Below, piece after piece: positions 36,847 to 44,284 of a DNA stretch of 64,000 nucleotides. The position numbers and the translations under genes were made by a program. The first letter of the stretch is position 1. Each line of letters opens with the position of its first letter. Source of the stretch: Variovorax paradoxus (GTDB taxonomy: Bacteria > Pseudomonadota > Gammaproteobacteria > Burkholderiales > Burkholderiaceae_C). Under the pieces are notes generated by a model. It did no database searches, was not told the DNA's origin, and worked only from the letters and a program-made list of their open reading frames with translations. The stretch is from contig NZ_JAUSXG010000001.1 in NCBI RefSeq assembly GCF_030815855.1, positions 4,030,001 through 4,094,000 on the forward strand. The letters are read 5' to 3'.

Positions 36847-37239
36847 GTGAGTACGACTAGGAATACGGATACCGTCGAAGTGATCATGAGGGACCAGCGC
36901 CGCAGGCGCTGGTCCCTTGCAGAGAAGGCCGCACTGGTTCGCCGAAGCTACGAACCTGGCATGAGCGTGTCGCTCGTCGCACGTCAGGAAGGCGTTGCCG
37001 CCAGCCTGCTGTTCCAGTGGCGCAAGCTGGAGCGGCAAGGGGCGCTGACGGCTGTATCGGCGGACGAGGCTGTGGTGCCGGCTTCGGAACTGGCAGCCGC
37101 TCGTGCCGAGATCGCCAAGCTACAGCGCGTGCTTGGCAAGAAGACGCTGGAGAACGAGATCCTCAAGGAAGCTGTGGAGTACGCCGCCGAAAAAAAGTGG
37201 ATTGCGCGCTCGCCCTTGCTGGACGGGGACGGCCAGTGA
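36847..37239 (+). CDS. IS2-like transposase OrfA
   Basis: This 130-aa DNA-binding protein has an HTH_Tnp_1 domain ([44 protein letters not shown]) and a C-terminal coiled coil ([33 protein letters not shown]). The GTG at 36847 is the likely start. Near its end, GAAAAAAAG (A7) gives a site for programmed -1 frameshift into OrfB. Confidence 0.85.
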   Translation: MSTTRNTDTVEVIMRDQRRRRWSLAEKAALVRRSYEPGMSVSLVARQEGVAASLLFQWRKLERQGALTAVSADEAVVPASELAAARAEIAKLQRVLGKKTLENEILKEAVEYAAEKKWIARSPLLDGDGQ

Positions 37240-38129
37240 AGGCTGTCTGCCAGGCCTTGGGGTTGGCGCGCTCGAATGTTCATCGCCTGCAGGTTCGTTC
37301 CGAGGGGTGGATCGATGCCCGCACACGACGAACGGCGCCCTCAAGCGACGCCATGCTGCTCGATGAAATCAAGGCGCAAATCATCGAGTTGCCGACTTAC
37401 GGCTACCGACGCGCCTGCGCATTGGTGAACCGGCATCGAGCCAACACCGGCGCTGCGCGCGTGAACGCCAAGCGCATCTACCGCGTGATGGCGGCTCATG
37501 CATTGCTGCTACCGAAGGCGCCGAGACGGCGCCAGTCCAGCCGGCCCCATGAGGGCAAGGTGGCCGTCGCGCACAGCGACATGCGCTGGTGCTCGGACGG
37601 CTTCGAGATCAAGTGTGATTCGGGGCAGACCGTGACCGCGACCTTCACCAAGGACTGCTGCGACCGCGAGATCCTGGCTTACCGGGCGTGGGAAGGTAAG
37701 GGGCTGCCGGGCGAGCCGGTGCGCGAGATGCTCATCGAGGCCGTGGAGAAGCGCTTCGGCGACATCGAGGGCGTCCCCGAGACTCACGCCTTGGAGTTCC
37801 TCTCGGACAACGGAGGCGCGTACATCGCGGCCGAGACCCGGCAGATCGCTCGACAACTGGGCTTGAAGCCGGTCAACACGCCCGTGTGCAGCCCGCAGAG
37901 CAACGGCATGGCTGAGAGCTTCGTGAACACGTTCAAGCGCGATTACGTCAGCCGCATGGACCTTGTCGACGCGAGAACGGTGATGGCGCAGATGGCCGCA
38001 GCCTTCGAGCACTTCAATGAGGTGCATCCGCACTCGGCATTGAAGATGAAATCACCCAGGGAGTTCAGGCAGCATCGCGCTGCCCACCAGCGCCTTGCTC
38101 AGATCGAGCAGACGCTACATTGCAAATAG
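37236..38129 (+). CDS. IS2-like transposase OrfB (DDE integrase core)
   Basis: Read alone from the GTG at 37236 this is 297 aa; the frame is open upstream so a frameshifted OrfAB is expected. Catalytic residues of the rve domain are visible: Asp in [12 protein letters not shown], Asp in FLSDNGGAY and Glu in [23 protein letters not shown] and NAKRIYRVM match IS2 OrfB closely. Confidence 0.88.
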   Translation: MKAVCQALGLARSNVHRLQVRSEGWIDARTRRTAPSSDAMLLDEIKAQIIELPTYGYRRACALVNRHRANTGAARVNAKRIYRVMAAHALLLPKAPRRRQSSRPHEGKVAVAHSDMRWCSDGFEIKCDSGQTVTATFTKDCCDREILAYRAWEGKGLPGEPVREMLIEAVEKRFGDIEGVPETHALEFLSDNGGAYIAAETRQIARQLGLKPVNTPVCSPQSNGMAESFVNTFKRDYVSRMDLVDARTVMAQMAAAFEHFNEVHPHSALKMKSPREFRQHRAAHQRLAQIEQTLHCK

Positions 38130-38178
38130 CCCGTGTCCTGAAATACGGGGGCAAGATCAGATGCCCGTCAGGCGCTGC

Positions 38179-38589
38179 TCATTGCAGCGAAGACATCGCA
38201 GCCGGATCCATCCACAGGGCTTCCCAGACATGACCGTCAGGATCGGCCAGGTTGCGGTTGTACATGAACCCTAGATCCTGCTTGGGGTTGATATCGGCAG
38301 TGCCACCCCATCTTGCTGCGGCGTCGTTCATCCTGTCTACCGAGTATTTGCTGTCGCAATTGACCGCCAGCATCACCTCGCTCGAGCCAGCGGCCGGAAG
38401 CGGGCGAGTGGTGAAGCTGCGCCACTTCGCATGAGTGAGCAGCATCACGCTGATGCTTTCGCTCCAGACCATGCATGCGGCGGTGCCGTCGCTGAACTGT
38501 GGGTTGTTGGTGAAGCCCAGGGCCTCGTAGAAGGCTCTGGATCGTGGCAGATCGGCCACGGGCAGGTTCACAAAAATCGATCGGGTCAT
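38179..38589 (-). CDS. VOC (glyoxalase/bleomycin-resistance-like) protein
   Basis: This 136-aa metal-binding-type protein has the beta-alpha-beta-beta-beta repeat: SIFVNLPVADLPRSRAFYEALGF at the start and LADPDGHVWEALWMDP at the end. Proteins with this ending (DPDGHxWE) are small lactoylglutathione-lyase relatives of unknown function. The ATG at 38589 is chosen. It starts 20 bp outside the IS right end, with a palindrome upstream. Confidence 0.85.
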   Translation of the reverse strand: MTRSIFVNLPVADLPRSRAFYEALGFTNNPQFSDGTAACMVWSESISVMLLTHAKWRSFTTRPLPAAGSSEVMLAVNCDSKYSVDRMNDAAARWGGTADINPKQDLGFMYNRNLADPDGHVWEALWMDPAAMSSLQ

Positions 38590-38656
38590 GATAGGTCTCC
38601 GTAGGTTGGGGCAAGGCCCTTGTGCTTGCCTGGCGGAACCATACTGACCGACCATT

Positions 38657-38671
38657 CATCAAGCATTGATG
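38657..38671. promoter_or_regulatory. palindrome CATCAAGCATTGATG upstream of the VOC gene
   Basis: The arms CATCAA and TTGATG are perfect with a 3-bp centre, and lie 68 bp before the VOC start and 22 bp after the Crp/Fnr stop. It may be an operator for the VOC gene. The binding protein is unknown. Confidence 0.35.
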
Positions 38672-38693
38672 TTTGATAAGAGCTGCTTCAGGC

Positions 38694-39284
38694 CTACCCA
38701 GCCCCTAGCGCAATGGCCTTGCGCAGACGGCTCAGGCTTTCGGGGGTAATGCCAAGCCATGCTGCGATATGGTGCTGCTTCAAGCGCTTGTGCAGGTCCG
38801 GTTCGTTGCGGATGAAGTCGCGATAGCGGTGCATCGCCGTGTCGTGGCGGAAGGCAATCTCACCCGGTTCCTTTTCGATGATCCAGTGACGCTCCAAATA
38901 CCGGATGTAGAAGGCTGCGACATCGGGAAACCTGGCCACGAGCGCCTTGAAGGCAGCAAACTCGTACTCCAGAACAGTACTGTCCTCGATCGCAGTGATC
39001 GTGAAGAGGCCGGGCTGACCTAGCAAGGTCGCGCTGACGGACGCGGCGATGCGGCTCTCTGGAAAGAAGTACTTGATGACCATGTCGCCGTCTGGGCCGA
39101 CATAGTGTTGCGAAAACAAACCTTCCACGACGAACGCAAATGTTGTCGGTACATCGCCTGCGACGATGAATGACTCTTCCTTGCGGTACTGCCGCTGCCG
39201 CAGGAGCGATGCCCAAGCGTGCTCTGCCTCTTTGGAGAGGTCCGCGTAGGTGCGGACTTTCTTGAAAAACATATCGGCGCTCAT
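38694..39284 (-). CDS. Crp/Fnr family transcriptional regulator
   Basis: This 196-aa regulator starts at the ATG at 39284 with AGGTGG upstream. It has a cNMP-binding beta-roll (EESFIVAGDVPTTFAFVVEGLFSQHYVGPDGDMVIKYFFPESRIAASVSATLLG) and a C-terminal HTH (KRLKQHHIAAWLGITPESLSRLRKAIAL). No Cys cluster is present, so it is not an Fe-S Fnr. The open frame upstream to 39794 is not likely coding. It probably acts on the VOC gene or itself. Confidence 0.85.
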   Translation of the reverse strand: MSADMFFKKVRTYADLSKEAEHAWASLLRQRQYRKEESFIVAGDVPTTFAFVVEGLFSQHYVGPDGDMVIKYFFPESRIAASVSATLLGQPGLFTITAIEDSTVLEYEFAAFKALVARFPDVAAFYIRYLERHWIIEKEPGEIAFRHDTAMHRYRDFIRNEPDLHKRLKQHHIAAWLGITPESLSRLRKAIALGAG

Positions 39285-39544
39285 TGATCCACCTTTCGAA
39301 GGCATGTTTGGCGCCGGGCTCGGGCCGGGAAGCTGCTTGGGATGAAAGTCACCATTTGCCAGTCTGATGTGTTCCACGTCGCGCTCGGTGGCGAGTGGGA
39401 TGGCCCGACGAACGGCCGCCGACAATAGATATTCTGGTTTCGCGCCAGCTACTGAATCTGCGTTCGACCACTCGCCTTGATGATGAATGACTCGATCGAC
39501 ATGATTCAGCCATCGACCACGCGATCGGCCACAGCCGTGAGCCC

Positions 39545-40522
39545 TTACTGGTTGCCGACGATGGCGAACAATGCGCCCCGGGTTGCGGGGTCTGCCATGT
39601 ATTTGGTGTAGAGCGGCGACATCTTTCGGATGTAGGGGGAAAAGTCCTGCACGTTCGAAAACTGGACGCCCTCTTTTGTCATCGCCGCACGCGCGGCGAC
39701 GATGCGTTTCTCCCAGAGTTCGCGCATCAGGATCGCCGACTTCTTTCCGGCTTTCTGGAACACGATCTTTTCCTCGGCGGTGAGCCGGTTCCACAGCTTG
39801 CTGGAAACAACCAATGCTTCGGGAGAGATCATGTGGCTGTCCAGCAGCATGTATTTGGCCGCCTTGTAGTGGCCGGTGGCTTCGTACGAGGCCATGTTGC
39901 CTTCGGCGCAGTCGATGGTGCCCTTCTGGAATCCATCGAGCACTTCCTTGTATGGCACAACCACGGGGATGGCGCCCAACAATTTGACCATCTCGATGTA
40001 CACCTCGGATTGCTGCACCCGGACTCTTTGCCCGATCAGGTCGTCGCGCTTGGTCACCGGCTTGTTGGCGCAGTAGAACGAGCGGGCGCCGCCGTCATAC
40101 CAGCCAAGCACCACATAGCCCGAAGCCTTCAGTGCCTCTTCCAGGCGTGCCCCCGTCTCACCATCGAGGTAGCGAAACATATGGGCGGAGTCGGTGAACA
40201 AGAATGGAAGATTGAAGGCCTTGAGACCCGGTGCGGCCTCGGACAGGGGCGCCGAATTGAACTCGGCGACATCGATCTCGCCGGCCTTGAGCATGGCGAC
40301 CGCTTTGGTCTGGTCACCCAGCACGGCGTTGGAAAACAACTCGATCTTGTATTTTCCTTTGGTGGCCGTATCCACTTCCTGGATGAAGCTCTTCATGGCC
40401 TCTGTGACCGGATAGCCGTCAGGATGAGTGTTCCAGGCCCTCAAGGATGTAGGTTGGGCTTCGGCGAGAGAACCCGCCAGACAGAGAGCGGCCAGAACAA
40501 AACTGCAAAACCCTGAACGCAT
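39545..40522 (-). CDS. TRAP transporter solute-binding protein DctP-like (no adjacent membrane subunits)
   Basis: This 325-aa periplasmic protein has a signal peptide (MRSGFCSFVLAALCLAGSLAEA, cut before QP), and the DctP features FIQEVDTATKGKYKIELF, AGEIDVAEFNSAP, FNLPFLFTD, KPVTKRDDLIGQRVRVQQSEVYIEMVKLLGAIPV (Arg that binds the carboxylate) and EGNMASY. No DctQ or DctM gene is near, so it is an orphan here. The ligand is probably an organic acid. It is divergent from groES in the ancestral order, before the 13.6-kb insertion. Confidence 0.9.
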   Translation of the reverse strand: MRSGFCSFVLAALCLAGSLAEAQPTSLRAWNTHPDGYPVTEAMKSFIQEVDTATKGKYKIELFSNAVLGDQTKAVAMLKAGEIDVAEFNSAPLSEAAPGLKAFNLPFLFTDSAHMFRYLDGETGARLEEALKASGYVVLGWYDGGARSFYCANKPVTKRDDLIGQRVRVQQSEVYIEMVKLLGAIPVVVPYKEVLDGFQKGTIDCAEGNMASYEATGHYKAAKYMLLDSHMISPEALVVSSKLWNRLTAEEKIVFQKAGKKSAILMRELWEKRIVAARAAMTKEGVQFSNVQDFSPYIRKMSPLYTKYMADPATRGALFAIVGNQ

Positions 40523-40879
40523 GATTACGACCCGTAACAAATGTGTTGCGCAGATTAGCAGAGAGGGTCGCCGGAATCCTGACAACTCGGTCAGGTTGAT
40601 TGTTCTTTTTTTAATAGGTTAGTACCCATTTACAGCTTGATTCTCGCGGATGTCGATGTTCGTTTAACTCGGAATCCCGCGCCCTCGTAAGTCAACGACT
40701 TAGCGCAACTTGCCTCACCTCATGCGGAATTCTTGTCTCATCTAAGTCGGGATCTTTCCGCATCTGTCTCACTTAACTCTGAACTTTGCCTAGCTCGACA
40801 TCTGGTCGCGTATCTTGGTTATTACGCGGCAGATTGAGGCCGATGCTATTCTCACGGCCATCAACTTCAGGGGGATCGG
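40523..40879. other. intergenic stretch with transposon left end, 357 bp
   Basis: This stretch starts as the AT-rich upstream region of the dctP-like gene (an oligo-T run near 40608-40614) and, from 40651, becomes the left end of the transposon with its repeats. A ribosome site CAGGGGGAT precedes the next gene at 40880. Confidence 0.6.
40651..40786 (+). repeat. transposon left end with repeated transposase-site-like motifs
   Basis: Motif copies (core TAACTC-N-GAA-like) begin at 40665 (TAACTCGGAA), 40720 (TCATGCGGAA), 40743 (TAAGTCGGGA) and 40774 (TAACTCTGAA). The last three follow a CTCAN2-like prefix (CCTCACC, TCTCATC, TCTCACT). All point the same way. The array resembles TnsB/TniA binding sites. 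Confidence 0.6.
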
Positions 40880-41172
40880 ATGCGGCTTTGGTCCATATTT
40901 GTGCTCTTCTGGGCAACCGCAGTGTCCGCCGCTGATGGGTCGGCAACAACGCTCTACAAGTCCACCGGCCCTGATGGAAGAACGATCTATAGCGATGTTC
41001 CACCACCACAGGCTCGCGACTCCAAGACGCTGACATTCAAGAATCTGCCGGCCAGTCCTTTGTCTGCCGACACCCTCGCGTACGTCGAACAGCTGCGCAA
41101 GTCAGCCGACGCCCGAGCATCGGCCACGCCGCCTCGCGACACGGTGCTTTTTTCTGCCAAGTGGTGCGGCTA
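40880..41172 (+). pseudogene. DUF4124-thioredoxin-fold protein, 3' part lost at an IS
   Basis: A secreted protein starts at 40880 (MRLWSIFVLFWATAVSA, signal peptide) with a DUF4124-like segment (TTLYKSTGPDGRTIYSDVPPP) and a glutaredoxin/thioredoxin start DTVLFSAKWCGY, in which the second Cys of CGYC should follow. The IS begins here at 41173, and the frame runs into it to 41260. The expected continuation is not found on the other side of the IS, so the 3' half is missing and not just interrupted. Confidence 0.75.
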
Positions 41173-41222
41173 TGAATCGCCCCGGATTTCGTGGAGGCTC
41201 AACACTCTGAGAGGATTGAGCC

Positions 41223-41546
41223 ATGAAGAAGTCGAACAAGTTTTCACCCGAGGTGCGTGAGCGCGCGGTGAGGATGGTGCAGGAGCACCGTGGGGAGTAC
41301 CCGTCGCTATGGGCTGCGATCGAATCGATTGCACCGAAGATCGGCTGCGTGCCGCAGACGCTGAACGAATGGGTCAAACGCGACGAGATCGACCACGGCG
41401 TGCGAGAAGGCGTGACGACCAGCGAGGCGCAGCGGTTGAAGGAACTCGAGCGCGAGGTCAAGGAGCTGCGCAGGGCCAACGAGATCCTGAAGCTGGCGAG
41501 CGCGTTTTTCGCCCAGGCGGAGCTCGACCGCCGGCTGAAGTCCTGA
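41223..41546 (+). CDS. IS3-family transposase OrfA
   Basis: This 107-aa protein has an HTH_Tnp_1 domain ([48 protein letters not shown]) and a leucine-zipper tail ([34 protein letters not shown]). The TTTTTC at 41505-41510 is a likely frameshift site to OrfB. Confidence 0.9.
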   Translation: MKKSNKFSPEVRERAVRMVQEHRGEYPSLWAAIESIAPKIGCVPQTLNEWVKRDEIDHGVREGVTTSEAQRLKELEREVKELRRANEILKLASAFFAQAELDRRLKS

Positions 41547-42454
41547 GGGATTTCATCGACAAGCATCGCGCCACCTTCGGGGTCGAGCCGATCTGCAAGG
41601 TCTTGCAGGTTGCCCCGTCGGGCTACCGGCGACACGCAGCACTGCTGCGCGAGCCGCACAAGCGCTGCGCCCGAGCACGCCGCGACGATGTCCTCATTAC
41701 GGCGATACAACGCGTCTGGCAGGCCAACATGCAGGTCTATGGGGCCGACAAGGTCTGGAGGCAACTGGCACGCGAGGGCACTGCGGTGGCGCGCTGCACG
41801 GTCGAGCGGCTGATGCGGCGCTTGGGGCTGAGAGGCGTGATGCGCGGCAAGGTGGTGAAGACCACGATCAGCGATGCCAGGGCGCCATGCCCGCTGGACC
41901 GGGTCAACCGGCAGTTCCGCGCGCAGCGTCCGAACCAGCTGTGGGTCTCGGACTTCACGTACGTGTCGACCTGGCAGGGCTGGCTCTACGTGGCCTTCGT
42001 GATCGACGTGTTCGCCCGGCGCATTGTGGGCTGGCGGGTCAGTAGCTCGATGCGCACGGACTTCGTGCTCGATGCCTTGGAGCAAGCGCTGTACGACCGT
42101 CAGCCCGAGCGCGACGGCAGCTTGATTTGCCACTCGGATCGCGGCTCGCAATACGTCAGCATCCGGTACACCGAACGGCTGGGCGAGGCGGGCATCGAGC
42201 CGTCAGTAGGCAGCAAAGGCGACTCCTATGACAACGCCCTGGCCGAGACGATCAATGGGCTCTACAAGGCCGAGTTGATCCATCGCCGAGCACCGTGGAA
42301 GACCAAGGAGGCGGTGGAGTTCGCAACGCTCGAATGGGTGTCCTGGTTCAACCACCAACGCCTGCTCGAACCGATCGGCTACATCCCGCCTGCAGAAGCT
42401 GAGGCAAACTACTATCGGCAACTCGCCAGTCAGACCGCCACGGCGGTGGTATGA
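41543..42454 (+). CDS. IS3-family transposase OrfB (DDE integrase core)
   Basis: The OrfB part covers about 303 aa; no good ATG exists, so expression as a frameshifted OrfAB is expected and the 5' limit given is approximate. It has HTH_21 ([20 protein letters not shown]), then DDE residues in [24 protein letters not shown] and [16 protein letters not shown]. The C-terminus [24 protein letters not shown] is typical of the group. Confidence 0.9.
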   Translation: MRDFIDKHRATFGVEPICKVLQVAPSGYRRHAALLREPHKRCARARRDDVLITAIQRVWQANMQVYGADKVWRQLAREGTAVARCTVERLMRRLGLRGVMRGKVVKTTISDARAPCPLDRVNRQFRAQRPNQLWVSDFTYVSTWQGWLYVAFVIDVFARRIVGWRVSSSMRTDFVLDALEQALYDRQPERDGSLICHSDRGSQYVSIRYTERLGEAGIEPSVGSKGDSYDNALAETINGLYKAELIHRRAPWKTKEAVEFATLEWVSWFNHQRLLEPIGYIPPAEAEANYYRQLASQTATAVV

Positions 42455-42493
42455 CTTAAACCAACCGGCCTCCACGAAAGCCGGGGCGATTCA

Positions 42494-43043
42494 TTCTGCG
42501 TTAGTACAAGAGCGCTCGGAACTGCGCCTCCATGATGGAGACCGAATCGCCGAAGTCCGTCGGGTATACGGGAAGCAGATCAAAGCGTTCCGATCCGCCT
42601 GGCGCTAATCGCTTCTGGGTCCACGCCGCTCTAGGTGTGAATTTGATCGGAAAGGCCTGTGGTCCTCTATGGACCTTTCGAGCGTGTGGACCGGACTTCT
42701 GCTTTGCAGCGTCTGCCGCCAGCCGAGGACGTGCTCTGAACGTCAGCTCTGTGGCAAAGAAGCGCCATCCAAAAGTGATGCAGAGAGAGAACCGCGTCAG
42801 TGGGGCAATAATCGGACGGGGCCGGGGATCAGGGGGGCTATCTCATTGGTCTGGTCGCATGTCAGCTGGTCGCATTTCCAGCCCGCTTGGCAGGCCGTTC
42901 GCCCGCTGTCGAAGCCGGCCTTATCCAGCAACCAGCCGGCGGTCGAGGTAGTCAGCCGCGTGGCGGCGGCTGTCAGTGCCCACACCGCTCCGGCTTGCAA
43001 CGCTAGCGCGCCTGACATGATGAAGCTGGCAACATGATGTCTC
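42494..43043. other. stretch without a recognised gene, 550 bp
   Basis: Between the IS and the PIN-like gene no conserved gene is visible. On the minus strand 42797-43051 there is an 84-codon open frame starting MDMRHHVASFIMSGALALQA with a signal-peptide-like start, but it has no known family and overlaps the PIN gene start. The stretch is probably what is left after deletion by the IS. Confidence 0.4.
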
Positions 43044-44276
43044 ATGTCCACTCCTCCCCCTGATGCGGGCAGCCCGTCCGCCCATGCATTTCCCGGCCGC
43101 CATCATGGCGTGAACCCGCACAAGATCGGCTCGTCCATCGAGCGGCACCGTGCCTCACCCGAAGTCAGCTTGGAGCAGCATCGGCGCCGGCGCGTCCACG
43201 CCTTCGGCCGCAGCCTGATGACCCGCAAGGCGGTGTACCTTGACCTGCGGTTCTGGATCGGTTTGCGCGATGCAGCGCGTTACGAAACGCCTGGGGTGAT
43301 GATGAGTCTCCTGTGTGCCTTGCGCGGCGCCGTGGCAGCGGGCCAGGTGTTTTGCCCGATTACCGACAGCACCTTCCTGGAGATGTTCAAGCAGGCCGAT
43401 CCGCGGTCGCGCGCCGCCACTGCCGACCTGATCAGCGAACTGAGCCTTGGCGCCACCCTCCTCACTTACGACATGCGCGTAGGCACCGAGATCGCGCACT
43501 ACGTGCATGCGGCCCGAACGCCGGAGGCGGTCGATCCGCTGCGCGAGCTGGTGTGGTCCAAGCCCGCCTATGTGATGGGCTTCGTCGATCCGGTGTCGAT
43601 GGCCTTCGACCCAGCCACCAGCCTGGCCATGCGCAAAGCCTTTTTCGACCACATGTGGGACGACGTCACACTGATCCAGGTGTGCGACATACTCGGCGAC
43701 AAGTTCGTGCATGCCGACCCGCTGCGCTTTCGCGAGACCACCGGCCGGGTGAACGAGCAGATCCGCGCCCATGCGGACAGCCTCAAAAACATGAAGACTG
43801 CCTACCAGCACGAACTGGTCGGCGTGCTGGACCTCTTTGCCGGTCAACTGGCCACCATCCTTGCGCCCACACTACCGCCCGAGGCGGGACCCTTGCCCAA
43901 GGAGGGAACACCGGAGCGCGCGGAGGTCGATCGGCAGTGCCTGGCGTTCCTGGTGGGCGCCTTTGGAACGGAGGCGGGCCGGAAAGCCCTGCGCACGCTG
44001 CACATCAACACCACCCTGCATGCGGCCGTGCGGTGGAACAAGGGGCAGGCGCTGAAGGCCAATGATCTGTTCGATTTTCAGCACGCCTGTGCGGCGCTTG
44101 CCTACTGCGACGCCTTCTTCACGGAAGGCCCGTTATGCACGCTGGTGAGCAGGCCCGACCTGGGGCTTCTTGAGCAGTTCGACTGCTTCGTGAGTGCGGA
44201 CGTCGCGGCGTGCCTGGCCTACGTCGAAGGCATGGTTCGCGACACGACTGCCTATGATGGGTTGAAGCCGACTTAA
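43044..44276 (+). CDS. PIN-like nuclease domain protein, first gene of the defence module
   Basis: This 410-aa protein has a PIN-like signature: KAVYLDLRFWIGLRDA with Asp67 at the first strand, CPITDSTFLEMFKQ (Ser/Glu) near residue 108, and NDLFDFQHACAALAYCDAFFTEGPL near 340-365, where PIN nucleases keep metal-binding Asp residues. It probably cleaves RNA. The start is uncertain: ATG at 43044 or at 43218 (MTRKAVYLDLRF). The stop is 8 bp before the next ATG, so the two genes are probably coupled. As an effector or as a regulator it would fit a defence operon; no exact family is known to me. Confidence 0.65.
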   Translation: MSTPPPDAGSPSAHAFPGRHHGVNPHKIGSSIERHRASPEVSLEQHRRRRVHAFGRSLMTRKAVYLDLRFWIGLRDAARYETPGVMMSLLCALRGAVAAGQVFCPITDSTFLEMFKQADPRSRAATADLISELSLGATLLTYDMRVGTEIAHYVHAARTPEAVDPLRELVWSKPAYVMGFVDPVSMAFDPATSLAMRKAFFDHMWDDVTLIQVCDILGDKFVHADPLRFRETTGRVNEQIRAHADSLKNMKTAYQHELVGVLDLFAGQLATILAPTLPPEAGPLPKEGTPERAEVDRQCLAFLVGAFGTEAGRKALRTLHINTTLHAAVRWNKGQALKANDLFDFQHACAALAYCDAFFTEGPLCTLVSRPDLGLLEQFDCFVSADVAACLAYVEGMVRDTTAYDGLKPT

Positions 44277-44284
44277 CGCCCACC

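Larger units (their letters stand above)
36783..38159 (+). mobile_element. insertion sequence, IS3 family, IS2 group
   Basis: The element is 1377 bp. Its left end TGAGCTGGCCCC...CAGGACACGG and the reverse of its right end TGATCTTGCCCC...CAGGACACGG form imperfect inverted repeats. It is flanked by the direct repeat GATG (36779-36782 and 38160-38163). It codes for OrfA and OrfB overlapping in the -1 frame with an A7 slippery run at about 37192. It looks complete. Confidence 0.88.
41173..42493 (+). mobile_element. insertion sequence, IS3 family (IS3 group)
   Basis: The element is 1321 bp. Left end TGAATCGCCCCGGATTTCGT and inverted right end TGAATCGCCCCGGCTTTCGT differ by a single base over this length. 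OrfA and OrfB overlap in the -1 frame. There is no target duplication (CTA left, TTC right), so flanking DNA was rearranged or deleted after insertion. A relic of the same right end is at 33675-33741. Confidence 0.9.

Noticed and set aside
39285..39794. N-terminal extension of the Crp/Fnr frame
   Set aside because: The regulator has its own ATG with ribosome site at 39284 and normal length; the upstream residues are not recognisable.
42797..43051. 84-aa open frame with signal-peptide-like start on the minus strand
   Set aside because: No family, no ribosome site, and it overlaps the start of the PIN-like gene; kept only as a remark.
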